A model generated the notes under the pieces. That model saw only the letters and a program-made list of their open reading frames with translations. It was not told the origin of the DNA and searched no databases. Below, in pieces: positions 49,060 to 61,690 of a stretch of DNA of 64,000 nt; positions within the stretch are counted from its first letter, which is position 1; each line of letters begins with the position of its first letter. The stretch is taken from NCBI GenBank assembly GCA_021613375.1, contig CM038705.1:10191095-10255094 (forward strand), read 5' to 3'. A program made the translations under genes and the position numbers. Origin of the DNA: Megaleporinus macrocephalus. Taxonomy: Eukaryota > Chordata > Actinopteri > Characiformes > Anostomidae.

Positions 49060-49590
49060 TACACTGTGCATACATTTTAGGCACTTGGGAACATAATTAT
49101 ATTCAAAAAGTTTTTTATTCTAGACAGGAAGCTTTAATTTACTCAGTAAAACACTTTATTATTTAAATATTAAACAGTATTAATAGAGTAAGTAGTGCTT
49201 TTACATACATCAGTGTGTTTATTTAACCCTTTCCAAGCTTCTCCTTCTATAAACAACCCAGTATTATTTACAGTTCTCATCTAATACCTGCTTTGACTGT
49301 TCAGTACTTCATTAAGCTAAATCAAGATTGCTGCTGAAGGAACTGAATACATTCATACAATGTCTGGGGCGTCCAGGAGAAATCTGGAACTACACTTTGT
49401 TCTTCAAACTGGAGCTCAAGATCTGATCTACTTCTCTCACAATAAGATATTTATGTTATCTTATATTGTATTTGTGATTATTTACGTCTGTTCTAATGAT
49501 CTTTGGTGTTCTTACTGGTGAAAATATACTTTCTGGTAAGATAAAAGCTTTTAAACCATCACCTTAGGCGCCTAAGACTTCTACACTGTA
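49060..49590 (-). mobile_element. Tc1/mariner-type MITE, copy 2 (inverted)
   Basis: Reads in reverse complement the same order as 11060-11565: GTCTGGGGCGTCCAGGAGAA near 49365, TTAAGCTAAATCAAGATTGC near 49312. Ends near CACTACACTGTGCATACATT and TTCTACACTGTAATGC. Confidence 0.75.
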
Positions 49591-49659
49591 ATGCAATATA
49601 TTGATATTATGTTTGTTGGCTGCTTGTAGTCCTGGAGGTAGTAAGAATTGTAGTGTACA

Positions 49660-49725
49660 GTGCAGCTGCTTGTATCTCTGAGCACATGACAATAAGCTTT
49701 TTCATCTTGAAAGTTGAATTCAGTA
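49660..49725 (+). mobile_element. LINE 3' tail fragment (L2-like)
   Basis: GAGCACATGACAATAAGCTT followed by TTTTTCATCTTGAA resembles the terminus of the L2-type element at 63460-63494. Confidence 0.5.
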
Positions 49726-49913
49726 TTTTTCTATTTACATTCTGGGTGACTGTGAAGTTTTTGTCAGCAATTATTCAAAACGTATGATGGTGGGCCGTGT
49801 TGTCAGACCAGTTTACCTTATAAGGAGGAACTCCACATGGCAAGTTTAGAGAGTTCACCAGATATCTTTGTAGATGTGAAAGTTATATTTAGAAGAAACA
49901 TTAAAGATCCAGG

Positions 49914-50448
49914 CGGCACGGTGGTGTAGTGGTTAGTACGGTGGTGTAGTGGTTAGTACGGAGGTGTAGTGGTTAGTACGGAGGTGTAGTGGTTAGTACG
50001 GAGGTGTAGTGGTTAGTATGGTGGTGTAGTGGTTAGTACGGTGGTGTAGTGGTTAGTACGGTGGTGTAGTGGTTAGTATGATGGTGTAGTGGTTAGTACG
50101 GTGGTGTAGTGGTTAGTATGGTGGTGTAGTGGTAGTATGGTGGTGTAGTGGTTAGTGTGGTGGTGTAGTGGTTAGTACGGAGGTGTAGTGGTTAGTATGG
50201 TGGTGTAGTGGTTAGTATGGTGGTGTAGTGGTTAGTATGATGGTGTAGTGGTTAGTATGGTGGTGTAGTGGTTAGTATGGTGGTGTAGTGGTTAGTACGG
50301 TGGTGTAGTGGTTAGTACGGTGGTGTAGTGGTTAGTATGGTGGTGTAGTGGTTAGTATGGTGGTGTAGTGGTTAGTACAGCGGTGTAGTGGTTAGTACGG
50401 TGGTGTAGTGACCCTGACTAGTGGGATAAAGTGGAAGATGATGGATGG
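49914..50448 (+). mobile_element. tRNA-like interspersed element with expanded 20-bp head
   Basis: Starts GCGGCACGGTGGTGTAGTGG, continues as about 24 copies of the 20-bp unit GGTGGTGTAGTGGTTAGTAC (variants TATG, CGGA) and ends in a short tail ACCCTGACTAGTGGGATAAA, then GATGATGGATGG. The flanks are a perfect 13-bp duplication, ATTAAAGATCCAG, at 49901-49913 and 50449-50461. The middle of the element seen at 56.9 kb is missing. The duplication length is typical of retroposed elements. Confidence 0.85.
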
Positions 50449-50464
50449 ATTAAAGATCCAGTGA

Positions 50465-51550
50465 ATAGAAATAGGATTTCTATTTAACTGTCAAGTCCAG
50501 TTGTCTTCAATTTAAGAAGATCAGTCGTTCATTCCCGGTTTCGCTGTTTCCCTCTGATAAATGCTGACTTGTTGCAGAATGTTTTGCCATGCAGTCAAAT
50601 TGAGGGGACATAATCTGGCAGGTAAGTGAAGTCAGTACCTACTGTTAAGTATTACTTCTCCGTCTTGTTCCAATGAGTAGCCTCTCTTTTACAGTCTAGC
50701 AATGTCATTTGTTGTAGGGATATCTCATCCTGGCTCCTAGATGGGGGAGACTGTAGGCAGTCGCTTATCAAGTATAGGGTTTATGGGTCATTTTAGACAA
50801 CAGGACCACAAGAAGGTGTGGTTTACATGGTTGACTACCTTAGTCCATCGTTTTGTAAGCTTAGTTAGGCTTGCTTGGAAGAAAGACACACACATTAAAC
50901 TTCAACAATGACTGACTCCACTCCTGTTCTTCAAGAAACCAACAATTTGCCAGTAGAGGTCAACAATACCCCCATAAAACACCTGAAACGTCTCCACTGA
51001 TTATCAATTTACTTCAATCTCTCTGTTTGTTAGAAATTGGTGAACAACAACAAATAATGCTGACTGTGTTTCTTTCCTCTGAACAGACTGTACACACCAC
51101 ACAAACCCCCCACCAAAGTGAAATCATGACATCACAGATATGTGAATTAAACGTCTCCACTGTCCACAGAACGTCTTTGATTAATTCAATGCACAGTTCA
51201 AGGTTAAAAATACTTCCAGGATATAAAGGAGCCCTACAGGGTGAATTGATATGTTTTCTAGAGCCCATGTTTTACCATCTTACTGTCCTCTTCAGCAGCT
51301 CATACAGCTCCTGCCAAGCAAGTCTCCAGTCTAAAAGCTGCTGCCCTTCTCTGCATGGTAATTAGGCCTGATCTGGCCTCACGAATACTCAGAAACAGAT
51401 CCATTGCCTTCAGCATGTTCCCTGAGGTCCACTTAGGGCATTGTTTTGTCTTGTTTTTGTTTTCCTTGGAATGCTTCAAATGTGGAAAGCTGTGAATTCG
51501 CAAAGCAGCAGCCGGCGCAACATTTCATTTCCCAGTTTTTTTAAACCACA
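50465..51550. other. low-copy region, candidate conserved non-coding DNA
   Basis: No repeats or transposon ends recognised. The open frames at 51027-51365 and 51014-51268 overlap on opposite strands and carry no known domain. Confidence 0.25.
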
Positions 51551-51559
51551 TCACACGTC

Positions 51560-52092
51560 TTTATACACTACAGCGCAGAGACACTTAAGCTGACTGTTTA
51601 AAAGCCTTTATCTTAGTATTAAAAGTATTTTCACCAGTAATAACAGCAGATATCATTAGAAATTATGTAAATAATCATAAATGCAGTACAAAGTATCTTA
51701 TTGTGAAAGAAGTAGATCATATCTTGAGCTCCAGTTTGAAGAAACAAAGTGTAGTTCCAGATTTCTCCTGGACGCCCCAGACATTGTATGAATGTATTCA
51801 GTTCCTTCAGCAGCAATCTTGATTTAGCTTAATGAAGTACTGAGCAGTCAAAGCAGGTATTAGATGAGAACTGTAAATAATACTGGGTTGGTTCCACAAG
51901 GAGAAGCTTGGAAAGGGGTAAATTAACACACTGGTGTATGTAAAAGTACTACTTACTGTATTAACACTGTCCGAATATTTAAAAAATACAGTTTTTTGCT
52001 GAGTAAACAAAAGCTTTAACCTTGGGCAAAATTGTTTTTTAAATATAATAATGTCCCCAAAGTGCATAAAAAACTTTTACACAGTTCTGTAA
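51560..52092 (+). mobile_element. Tc1/mariner-type MITE, copy 3
   Basis: Parallel to 11060-11565: starts TACACTACAGCGCAGAGACA, contains CTCCTGGACGCCCCAGACAT and ATAATGTCCCCAA and ends ACTTTTACACAGTTCTGTA. No transposase frame. Confidence 0.8.
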
Positions 52093-52129
52093 GACTGGAA
52101 ATATAAATATGTCCATCTATCTTTTTATC

Positions 52130-52282
52130 CAAAAACACAAATTCTTCAATGAATATTTTTGTAGATTTTCTTTTTTCTGCATCATTTGAACATGATGACT
52201 GTTGTTTACATTGAATTAGAAAATTGATGGATTGATGAATAGGTCAATAGAAATGCTCCAAAATATCTTGGAAACATTTCTG

Positions 52283-52360
<78 letters not shown>

Positions 52361-52570
52361 ATCACTGTCCAATGAGAAATCTATCTCCATATTGACGATT
52401 TTCACTTTTCTGCATTATTTGAACATGACTGCTGCCCTTTACATTGTGTAAACATTTCATGATAAATGGACCAATAGAAATGCTCCAAAATCACTTGGGG
52501 AAAAAATCTGGTTCCATTGACTTACATTGAAAGTGAAGACTGTTTTTGGCCTCTCCTGTAAAGTTATCAT
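52130..52570 (-). repeat. two fold-back family copies in direct orientation with (TA)n between
   Basis: The first copy (to 52285) holds TTTTCTGCATCATTTGAACA and AATAGAAATGCTCCAAAATA. After (TA)n at 52286-52357 the second copy repeats CTGCATTATTTGAACATGAC and AATAGAAATGCTCCAAAATC, then CTCTCCTGTAAAG. Unlike 18-760, the two copies point the same way. Confidence 0.82.
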
Positions 52571-52830
52571 TTTGTATATAAATACTGTTATTTCCGATAT
52601 ATGAAAAATACATAAATATAGTCTTTGCCGTTTTGCACAGGACTTGAGGGGGAAGGATATGAGCCCTTTAAGAAAGACAGAGTGAGAAAGAGTGAGCGAG
52701 AGACTCAGTGAAGTCCAACAGCAGGTAAAGCTTTCCCACAGATTCCATTAAATTGAAAAGCCAGTGACGCAGAACAAAAACCTCTCGCCTGCAAACAACT
52801 ATAACCTTCGACGAAATGACACTAATAACG

Positions 52831-52890
<60 letters not shown>
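52831..52890. repeat. (CA)n microsatellite
   Basis: About 28 CA units with one CG at the left. Confidence 0.97.
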
Positions 52891-52898
<8 letters not shown>

Positions 52899-53324
52899 TC
52901 TTAATCTATACTAAAGCAGCCGTCACAGGCACATACACTCTGCGCTCACATACACAATCTCAGCAGCTCTTCCTCTACTCCGTATATTACACACACACTG
53001 CCCACAGTCTCTAATGGGCTTCCCCGCTGCCCACTCACTCTCTGCTAATTCAGCATCCCACACCACCCTGCCCATCCTTCCAGCTCTCTGACAGCACATT
53101 AAGATTCATGAAGTGTGGCCTACAAAAACAACAAGGCTGCTTCACAGCAACCAAAACAGTCTTTGCTAGCGGCTGGGGAACGCTAGCGTAACAGTACGGA
53201 CCCAGGTAGCAGGTATACGTTGGTCCAGTTTTGGCTCATTGCTTAGGTTACAACAACAGTTAAGTTGGTTGGCAGAATGTTAGCATCATATTGGCAGCAA
53301 GCCTACACTTGCCTAAGGTTGGCT

Positions 53325-54575
53325 GGCAGCTAGTGTTAAAGCCGGGCCTACATTGGCCTGACATTGGCTAGTGATCAGTGTTATTTGGTGGGGCTCACAT
53401 TGGCCTGATGTTGGCAGGTGACCAATCTTATACGGTGGGGCTGCGTTGAGGTAACATTGGCTGGTTAGCTGCGTTAGACGTTGGAGCTATGTTGACTAGT
53501 TTAGGAGATTGGTGACCAGTGTTATATGCTTTGGCTGTGACCTAATGTTGGTTGGTGATCAGCGTTAGATGGTGGATTTACAATGTCTTGATGTTGGTTG
53601 GTGACCAGCATTAGATGGTGGATTTACAATGGCTTGATATTGGTTAGTGACCAGCATTAGATGGTGGATTTACAATGGCTTGATATTGGTTAGTGACCAG
53701 CATTAGATGGTGGATTTACAATGGCTTAATGTTGATAGGTGACTAGCGTTAGATGGTGGATCCACAATGTCTTGATGTTGGTTGGTGACCAGCGTTAGGT
53801 GGTGGATTTACAATGTCTTGATGTTGGTAGGTGACCAGTGTTAGATGGTGGATCTACAATGTCTTGATATTGGTTGGTGACCAGCGTTAGGTGGTGGATC
53901 TACAATGTCTTGATGTTGGTAGGTGACCAGCGTTAGGGTGTGGATCTACAATGCCTTGATGTTGGTAGGTGACCAGTGTTAAATGGTGGATCTACAATGT
54001 CTTGATGTTGGTAGGTGACCAGCTTTAGGTGGTGGATTTACAATGTCTTGATGTTGGTAGGTGACCAGCGTTAGGTGGTGGATCTACAATGTTGTGATGT
54101 TGGTTGGTGACCAGCATTAGATGGTTGATCTACAATGTCTTGATGTTGGTTGGTGACCAGCGTTAAATGGTGGATCTACAATGTCTTGATGTTGGTTGGT
54201 GACCAGCGTTAGATGGTGGATCTACAATGTCTTGATGTTGGTTGGTGATCAGCGTTAGATGGTGGACCTACAATGTCTTGATGTTGGCTAGTGACCAGTG
54301 TTAGATGTGGGGCTACGCTGAACTAATGTTGGCTTGAAACATGTGTTAGGCAGTGGGCCCACATTGGCCTGATGTTGGCACATGACCAATATAACACGGT
54401 GGGGCCATGTTGACTTAACATTGGCTGGTGACCAGTTTAAGAGGTGGACATTGTTTGGTGACCAGTGTTATATGGCAGACCTACAAAGGATTGATGCTGC
54501 CTGGTGACCAGCATTAGATAGTGGACCTACAATGGCATGATGCTGGCTGGTGACCAGTGTTAGATGTGGGGCTGC
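53325..54575. repeat. 46-bp minisatellite, about 27 copies
   Basis: The unit TGGATCTACAATGTCTTGAT, GTTGGTAGGTGACCAGCGTT, AGATGG is most regular between 53560 and 54300 and decays towards both ends, where ACATTGGCCTGATGTTGGC variants appear. Non-coding. Confidence 0.92.
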
Positions 54576-54767
54576 ATTGACCTTTGCTTAATGTTGATCT
54601 AACTTCTGCTGACCATATTAATATTGAATGGCATAGTGGATTAACTCAACATATTAAAAATACCTGTCCATCCACATGTTTTAAAAGAACACAAGGCTCA
54701 TTAAACCAGATGACCTTCTTCCATGAAGGTCCAGTTCTTACAGTCTCCAGTGCTACATTTCCTTCAG

Positions 54768-54883
<116 letters not shown>

Positions 54884-55213
54884 CTACACGTACCTGCTCA
54901 TTGTAGGTGTTTTCAATAATAGACAGGGGTTAGCATGGCCACTCTCCTTTTCTGCCTGTGGCTGCGCAACTCCATACTCCATATATGTATTACTCCGTGA
55001 TACATACCTCCTGTAATTTGTTTAAAAAAATGTAAAAGTTCACTACAAGTTTATATTTGTTATTGTTAATAATACTAACACATTAAAATGAACCATTAAT
55101 TAATTAATTTAGCATATAAACTTTTAAATATATATTGTTAAATAGCTGCAATGAAGTTGGGAAAAAGAGGATTGGAGGTTGCCACTCAGTGTAGTATACA
55201 TATTGGGCAGTGC

Positions 55214-55797
55214 CTTAAAGGAGCAATATGCAAGATAATGCAACCTGTCAAATTTATTCTTCGAGCAATAGGGGGCAGCATACCACCAGAAAGTTGTGCT
55301 GTCCACCGATATAGTAAGAAACACACAGCAGTTTACTTACCAGACTACAAGAAACATTGTGAGTTTAGCAGCAATGGAAAACAACAACAATATTAACTCT
55401 TGTTTGCCTTCTTCACTCCTTGGTGGGTGGCAGTGGTCACTTGCCAAGAGCTTCAGCCATCATTGCATACATGGTTCCTTTAAATGATCTAACCGGGAGC
55501 AGCATGATTGATAGGAGGTTAGAATACGCCGTTGGGGGAAGCAGTGCTTCTTCATCCTCTCATGTTGGACTGATTTCACTCAACACTACAGTGACTCACT
55601 ATCACCTCCTGAGGTACAAAGTGGTATTACAAGACAGGATGGGCTGAGGCTTGCTGGTTAGCATACTTAGCTCAGTAGATATCGCTACAACATGATACAT
55701 AGACGGCTTTGATACACTGTGAAAACTATTCTTTCTTCACATTGTGTTGGTAATTTTAGCTCAACTAAAAATTTCACATATGGCTCCTTTAAGACTA
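55214..55797. mobile_element. MITE with CTTAAAGGAGC termini
   Basis: Starts CTTAAAGGAGCAATATG at about 55215 and ends CATATGGCTCCTTTAAG at about 55796, a 17-bp inverted repeat with one mismatch. The outer TTAA could be the target site used by piggyBac-like elements or part of the terminus. The 81- and 63-codon frames inside are not transposases. Confidence 0.65.
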
Positions 55798-55993
55798 ATA
55801 TAATGTATTTGTATATATATAGGCTGAGTAGGCGGATAGATGTAAATGCATCTGTGAATTAAAAATAGCGCATGGCATGCATGCACTGGGGAGTAAACAT
55901 CGCATTTTAGACCCTTTAAACTTTGATGGCTGGCGTGTAATCTTTTTGCTAAAGCGTCACTTTAAAATCACTGGTTGGTCGTGTGTTTTCTGT

Positions 55994-56029
<36 letters not shown>

Positions 56030-56520
56030 GAATGTGTGAGAGCCCTCCAGCATTCTGTGACCTCTGTGAAAGCCAGAGGCATTTATGACCCCTCATTACT
56101 CACCCAGCACCTGCAGCTTCTGGAAAATTCTCTAATCGAGAAGGTACAGGGGTCAGGGCCGGCCCGCTATATCGAGATTACAGGCCAGATACAAGTCCAT
56201 CTGTCTCTGCACCTCTCCACTGTAATTCTCACTTTCTCTCCTCCTCCTCCTCCTCCTCCATGTTTCCTTCCTTCCTCCTCCCAGCCATCAGGCCTGGCCG
56301 TCATGCATCGCCCCGACCAAGCTTGTTCTCCTTCTGCCTTTGTTCTTGTTCCTCTGACATGCTCTCTTTCCTTCTTCCCATCTGCTTCATCCCCTCAGAG
56401 GCACGTCCTCTCCCGGCCTACCGGTCCGCCGAGGTCACCGCCGCTTTTAATTGCGATTCAGTAAAAGAGATAGCGGGGAGCTCTCCGGAGAAGAACTGAC
56501 GAATGTGTACAAAGGTCAAA
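56030..56520. other. low-copy GC-balanced region, possible conserved non-coding DNA
   Basis: A (CT)n run at 55998-56023 and a (CTC)n run at 56238-56259 interrupt otherwise unique sequence. The 142-codon frame at 56036-56464 has a Pro/Ser-rich composition and spans the triplet run. I do not call a gene. Confidence 0.25.
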
Positions 56521-56587
56521 TCGCAACTTCACAAAAATGGTTCATAGCCTCACACACGTATGACTTAAGACTATTTTTTTTTATTTA

Positions 56588-56775
56588 AGGTGCCATACAG
56601 GCATTTACACAGCATTGTAAATTGTTCTCTGAGGTTCTACAGGTACGTAGAAGGTATGAATGAAGATAGAAAGAAACAAGCTGTTCTCCCTTTTTGATGA
56701 GCTCATGAATAATTCGATCAGCTCTGCTCTGATTAGCTGGAGACCGCACAAAAGCAACATGGTAAGATCCATGTA
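56588..56775. repeat. interspersed repeat fragment
   Basis: AAGGTGCCATACAGGCATTT and AAATTGTTCTCTGAGGTTCT resemble 47510-47640 (AAAGGTGCTGTAGAACGCAT, AAATTGTTCTCTGATGTCTA). An unclassified family with two copies in the window. Confidence 0.6.
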
Positions 56776-56904
56776 TCTAACGCTACCTATACTGGCTACT
56801 CGCTTTCCATCTGGACATCAAACACAAAGTAAATAAAAGTTGTTGCTCCAAGAAGGTGCTCCAAGTGTTTGAGAAGCTCTCCGGAGTGAAATGTGTTGAA
56901 CAAA

Positions 56905-57221
56905 CTATCCATCCATCCGTTATTTTCGCCTTTATCCCGCTAGTCGGGGTCACGAGGGGCTTAAGCCAATCTCACCGTCATCTGGCAAAGGCGGGGTACA
57001 CCATGGACAGTTCACCAGTCCATTGCATGGCCAACACACACTCATGTACACACTCACACCTAAGGGCAATTTAGAGTGAGTGATAAACCTAACATGTTTG
57101 GACTGTGGGAGGAAACCGGAGTACCTGGAGGAAACCCACTCAATCACAGAGAGAACATACACACTCCACACAGAACAACCCGGACCGGGAATCAAACCCA
57201 GATCATCTTACTGTGAGGAAA
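56905..57221 (-). mobile_element. tRNA-like interspersed element, near full length
   Basis: Read on the minus strand: the head GGTGGTGTAGTGG (A-box-like), then TCTGGGTTTGATTCCCGGTC (B-box-like, one mismatch to GGTTCRANNCC), GTTTCCTCCAGGTACTCCGG, ATGGACTGGTGAACTGTCCA, CTAGCGGGATAAAGGCGAAA and a GGATGGATGG tail. This shows what the shortened element at 49.9 kb lost. Its head merges on the 5' side into the 57222-58768 array. Confidence 0.75.
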
Positions 57222-58768
57222 CAGTGCTGACCACTACATCACCATACTGACCACTACACCACCATACTAACCACTACACCACCATACTAACCACTACACC
57301 ACCATACTAACCACTACACCACCATACTGACCACTACACCACCGTACTAACCACTACACCACCATACTAACCACTACATCACCATACTAACCACTACACC
57401 ACCATACTGACCACTACACCACCATACTAACCACTACACCACCATACTAACCACTACACCACCTTACTAACCACTACACCACCGTACTAACCACTACACC
57501 ACCATACTGACCACTACACCACCGTACTAACCACTACACCACCATACTAACCACTACATCATCATACTAACCACTACACCACCATACTGACCACTACACC
57601 ACCATACTAACACTACACCACCATACTAACCACTACACCACCATACTGACCACTACACCACCATACTAACACTACACCACCATACTAACCACTACACCAC
57701 CATACTAACCACTACACCACCATACTGACCACTACACCACCAAACTGACCACTACACTATTATACTGATCACTACACCACCATACTAACCACTACACCAC
57801 CATACTGACCACTACACTATTATACTGATCACTACACCACCATACTAACCACTACACCACCATACTGACCACTACACCACCATACTGACCACTACACTAT
57901 TATACTGATCACTACACCACCATACTAACCACTACACCACCGTACTGACCACTACACCACCATACTAACCACTACACCACCATACTGACCACTACACTAT
58001 TATACTGATCACTACACCACCATACTGACCACTACACCACCATACTGACCACTACACTATTATACTGATCACTACACCACCATACTAACCACTACACCAC
58101 CGTACTAACCACTACACCACCGTACTAACCACTACACCACCATATTAACCACTACACCACCATACTGACCACTACACCACCATACTGACCACTACACCAC
58201 CATACTGACCACTACACCACCATATTAACCACTACACCACCATACTGACCACTACACCACCATACTAACCACTACACCATCATACTAACCACAACACCAC
58301 CGTACTAACCACTACACCACAGTACTAACCACTACACCACCGTACTAACCACTACACCATCGTACTAACCACTACACCACCGTACTAACCACTACACCAC
58401 CATACTAACCACTACACCACCGTACTAACCACTACACCAACATACTAACCACTACACCACCATACTCTCCACTACACCACCATACTAACTACTACACCGC
58501 CATACTAACCACTACACCACCATACTAACCACTACACCACCATATTAACCACTATACCACCATACTAACCACTACACCACCGTACTAACCACTATACCAC
58601 CATACTAACCACTACACCACCATACTAACCACTACACCACCATACTGACCACTACAACACCATACTAACCACTACACCACCATATTAACCACTATACCAC
58701 CATACTAACCACTATACCACCTTACTAACCACTACACCACCATACTGACCACTACACCACCATACTAA
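57222..58768. repeat. 20-bp minisatellite, about 77 copies (A-box family)
   Basis: The unit is CACTACACCACCATACTAAC with ACTGAC and GTACTAAC variants. The array extends the 5' head of the minus-strand element at 56905-57221. Between 57747 and 58080 a longer unit containing CACTACACTATTATACTGAT recurs, a higher-order repeat of about 60 to 120 bp. Confidence 0.95.
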
Positions 58769-59154
58769 ATGAATGAAACATTCAGATAAGAAGCTGGAGA
58801 ACAGGAAGCAACTTCAGCCTCGATTACAGATCAACGTCAACCATGTACCACCGACAGTTTGGTTTCTTGGGAAGGGAATGAAGAGTGCTGACCTTCACAG
58901 CCCAGAGCAGTCGATTTCATTGTTATTTCCATTTATGTATGTAAATTATGGGGGTGTAAATATTAATGAATTGGGACTGTTACACAACAATCTAGGACTT
59001 TAAAATCAGACTGTTTTATTGGCCTCCTTCGCAAATAGAGGTCTTGTATTCAAAAAGAAGAACAACAGACTGGAAGAGTCCAGAGTGGAGAAAATCTAAA
59101 ATACAGACCTAACATTACTTACACAGTATATCTGTCGTCAATGTCAGAAGAAAA
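58769..59154. other. no gene seen
   Basis: Low-copy-looking. Contains AACTTCAGCCTCGATTACAG and GGGAAGGGAATGAA, which match 48250-48320, so it is a diverged duplicate of that stretch. Confidence 0.5.
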
Positions 59155-59290
59155 ACCTATCTCTGTTTTGGAAAGTTTTTATTTTTCAACATCATTTTTA
59201 ACGCAGCAGCTGCTTTTTGTACTGTGTGATAGTTTCAGGATGAATGGACCAATAGAAATGCTCTAAACTAGCTGGTACCATTAACTTTTT
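59155..59290 (-). repeat. fold-back family fragment
   Basis: GTACTGTGTGATAGTTTCAG and GGACCAATAGAAATGCTCTA match the inner arm of the family. Truncated. Confidence 0.6.
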
Positions 59291-59939
59291 TGACATGCTA
59301 CCAAGCCATTTTGGAGATACTTGGAGGGAATTTTACCAATATGTCATTACATCATTGATATTTTGGGTGGAACTGACTTCACAAAGCAAAACATCTTACA
59401 TATGCAGCACTGCTCATATGTGTATCTGAGGGATTTCATCTCTAAGGGGTTCTCCAAACTCCAGCTCCCAACTGAAACAACACAACACAACCTGTCTAGG
59501 GGGAGTTTACAGGTTGGCAAGCTAGAGTCCCTAGCCAATTAAGATGTTCAAGGCTAATTTGGGTCAGTGTCAGCTGAGGGGAGGTCCACCTGTCTCACCT
59601 GAAGATCCTGGGCCAACCCAAGCACTGGCTTGTGTGTTGAGTGAGTGAGCTCAATAGGACTCAGTAGGACTTCAGCTCCAGCACATGTGCTGCTGCTACT
59701 ACTAGGCCCCACTCCTGCATCCACCCTCCATTCAAATCCAGAAGCACTTTATGTATATATGAGGTCTGAGGAACCCCCCCTAGTGGATGGAGTATGTACT
59801 GTGGAAGTGCAGCATCTACCTGGATGCATCGAACTTCATCTTAACAGGCGTACAGGACTGTAAAAGGTTTAGGAAGCACTGTTCTAGAGCTTCACTGTTC
59901 TAAGTCAGTAAATTACAGTGTTTTTTGTGAAATGCTGAA

Positions 59940-60312
59940 ACAGACAAGACCTTTCCTAAAAAACTTATCTCTTGCTTTTTCTCCTCTTAAATTTCTTTTG
60001 AACTATTTTACTTTTTTATTATTTGTAATCTCTTTTTTTTAATCCTAATTTCTTACTAATTAAATCTTAACTTTTATCTATTTTTAGTATTATTATTATT
60101 TCTACTTTTATGTTCACTGTTATTTTTAAGATTTTCATTTAATGTATATTAGTTACTCTCTTCTCAGATTGTTTTAATTTATAATGATTAAATTTTGTTT
60201 GAATTTTCTTTATATCAATTCCTGTCCATGTAAATGCTGGGCTACATTGAAAATGAGGGTTGGCCTCAATGTACATCCGAGCTTAAATAAAGGTTGATTG
60301 ATTGATTGATTG
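59940..60312 (+). mobile_element. LINE-type 3' end with (TTGA)n tail
   Basis: CTACATTGAAAATGAGGGTT, CAATGTACATCCGAGCTTAA and AATAAAGGTTGATTGATTGA form a typical non-LTR retrotransposon terminus. The upstream AT-rich 300 bp is probably its 3' UTR. Confidence 0.6.
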
Positions 60313-60540
60313 ATGCTGTGATTTCCACAACCATCCAATACTGGTTTTGGCCTCGTCCCCATTTAGAGATTTCTATAGATTTTCTAAATCTTTTAAGGAT
60401 ACTGTGTAATGTAAATGAACACCATTGCCCAGTAGCTCTGCTCTTCAGATTTGAAATATTGGCCGGTTCCAAACATCTGTCCAAGGCTGGAAAACACTTT
60501 GAAGCAATTAATAACAGATACCAGTATGAATCCAACGTCA

Positions 60541-60589
60541 TACACAGTTACTTTAGCCTAAACTACTACAACACAATGAATACTGATAG
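60541..60589 (+). repeat. 49-bp sequence with perfect inverted partner at 63701
   Basis: From TACACAGTTACTTTAGCCTA to ATGAATACTGATAG. Its exact reverse complement lies at 63701-63749. Confidence 0.9.
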
Positions 60590-61540
60590 CAGGACTTGCT
60601 AGCCGGCACTCAAAAGCAAAGTCTGTCCGCCTGATTTTCTCCGATCCTTAGAAACGGATGTAGCCCCCATATTCAACACCACTCTGATGCCCGGGATGCC
60701 CCGCAACGAAGAAAGTGCTACCGGACTGCCTAAACCGCTTAAAGAACCATTGTGATTTCCAAGTCATCAGCTTGCGTATCCAATTTCTCGCCGTTGCATT
60801 AGCAGCTCAGAGTATTGTTCTCAGACTTTTGAGGGCCCGGGCCCATTTTCTGTGTATCCAAGGTTATTGATGACCCCACATTAGCGGGGAACTCAGCGAG
60901 ACCCGCACGAGACGCCACTTTCCAGCCACTGGAGCAGCACAAATTGAACATTCCCCTGGTTTCACACATTAGAGCACATAAGAAGATCAAATGTGGCCTG
61001 CGAGTGCTTTGCTGGTAACGTCAGCAGTATTTACGGCTAATGTGTGAAGACAGGGTCACGGGGGGGTTCAAGCATACGGGAAGGAAAAGGAAACTGGCGT
61101 GCAAGTGGGCAAATTTGTAGGGGCGTGGGACGAGTGGCCGGTCCGGGCCATTATTCACTCGTACAAAGCAGTGCTTGAGCTGACCCCCACAGTCGATTCA
61201 GTTACACCAGTACGGCAGGTAAACCATCATCCCACCCAGACTTTTCAATTCAGGCATGAGAATGACAAGTCATGCTGATGTTGAATGATTGATTGAACGG
61301 TGAAAGATAAACAAAGGCAAAACACCCCCTATAGTGTTCCATTAAGCCTAATGGAAGCCTAATTATCACATTCCACAAAGTCTGAACTTGAATCATGCCC
61401 AACACGTGGCAGGCTGAGGAATGTTTAAAGGGTGTCAGTACATTATTATGGAAATGATATGCAATGTGAAAATTAAGGTATTGCCCAAATAGCGTGGCAG
61501 CGGAATGAGGAAGAGTGTAAATCCTCCACTATTCTAGATC
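60590..61540. other. low-copy region, candidate conserved non-coding DNA
   Basis: About 950 bp with balanced composition, no tandem repeats and no transposon ends (for example GATTTTCTCCGATCCTTAGA, CACATTAGAGCACATAAGAA, GAAATGATATGCAATGTGAA). Only non-repetitiveness supports it. Confidence 0.3.
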
Positions 61541-61574
61541 AGCCAAGCTTTTTACACACATGTATGATCACAGC

Positions 61575-61690
61575 AGAGGTGTCAAGTAATGAAGTACAAG
61601 CACTTTGTTACCTGACTTTGGTGATATCCACAATACTCTCAGAATTGGTCACGATAAAATATCATGATACTATCCGACCATAAATAATAA
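61575..61690. mobile_element. hAT-like terminus (Tol2-like), partial
   Basis: CAGAGGTGTCAAGTAATGAA and GTACAAGCACTTTGTTACCT resemble the end of Tol2-like hAT elements. The other end was not found. The neighbouring ATATCATGATACTATCCGAC may be another MITE fragment. Confidence 0.4.

Noticed and set aside
49917..50409. CRISPR-like array
   Set aside because: Units are contiguous with no unique spacers and the genome is vertebrate.
57170..57225. tRNA gene on the minus strand
   Set aside because: Only A-box-like and B-box-like words are present; there is no cloverleaf or acceptor stem, and the B-box has a mismatch. It is better explained as a tRNA-like repeat head.
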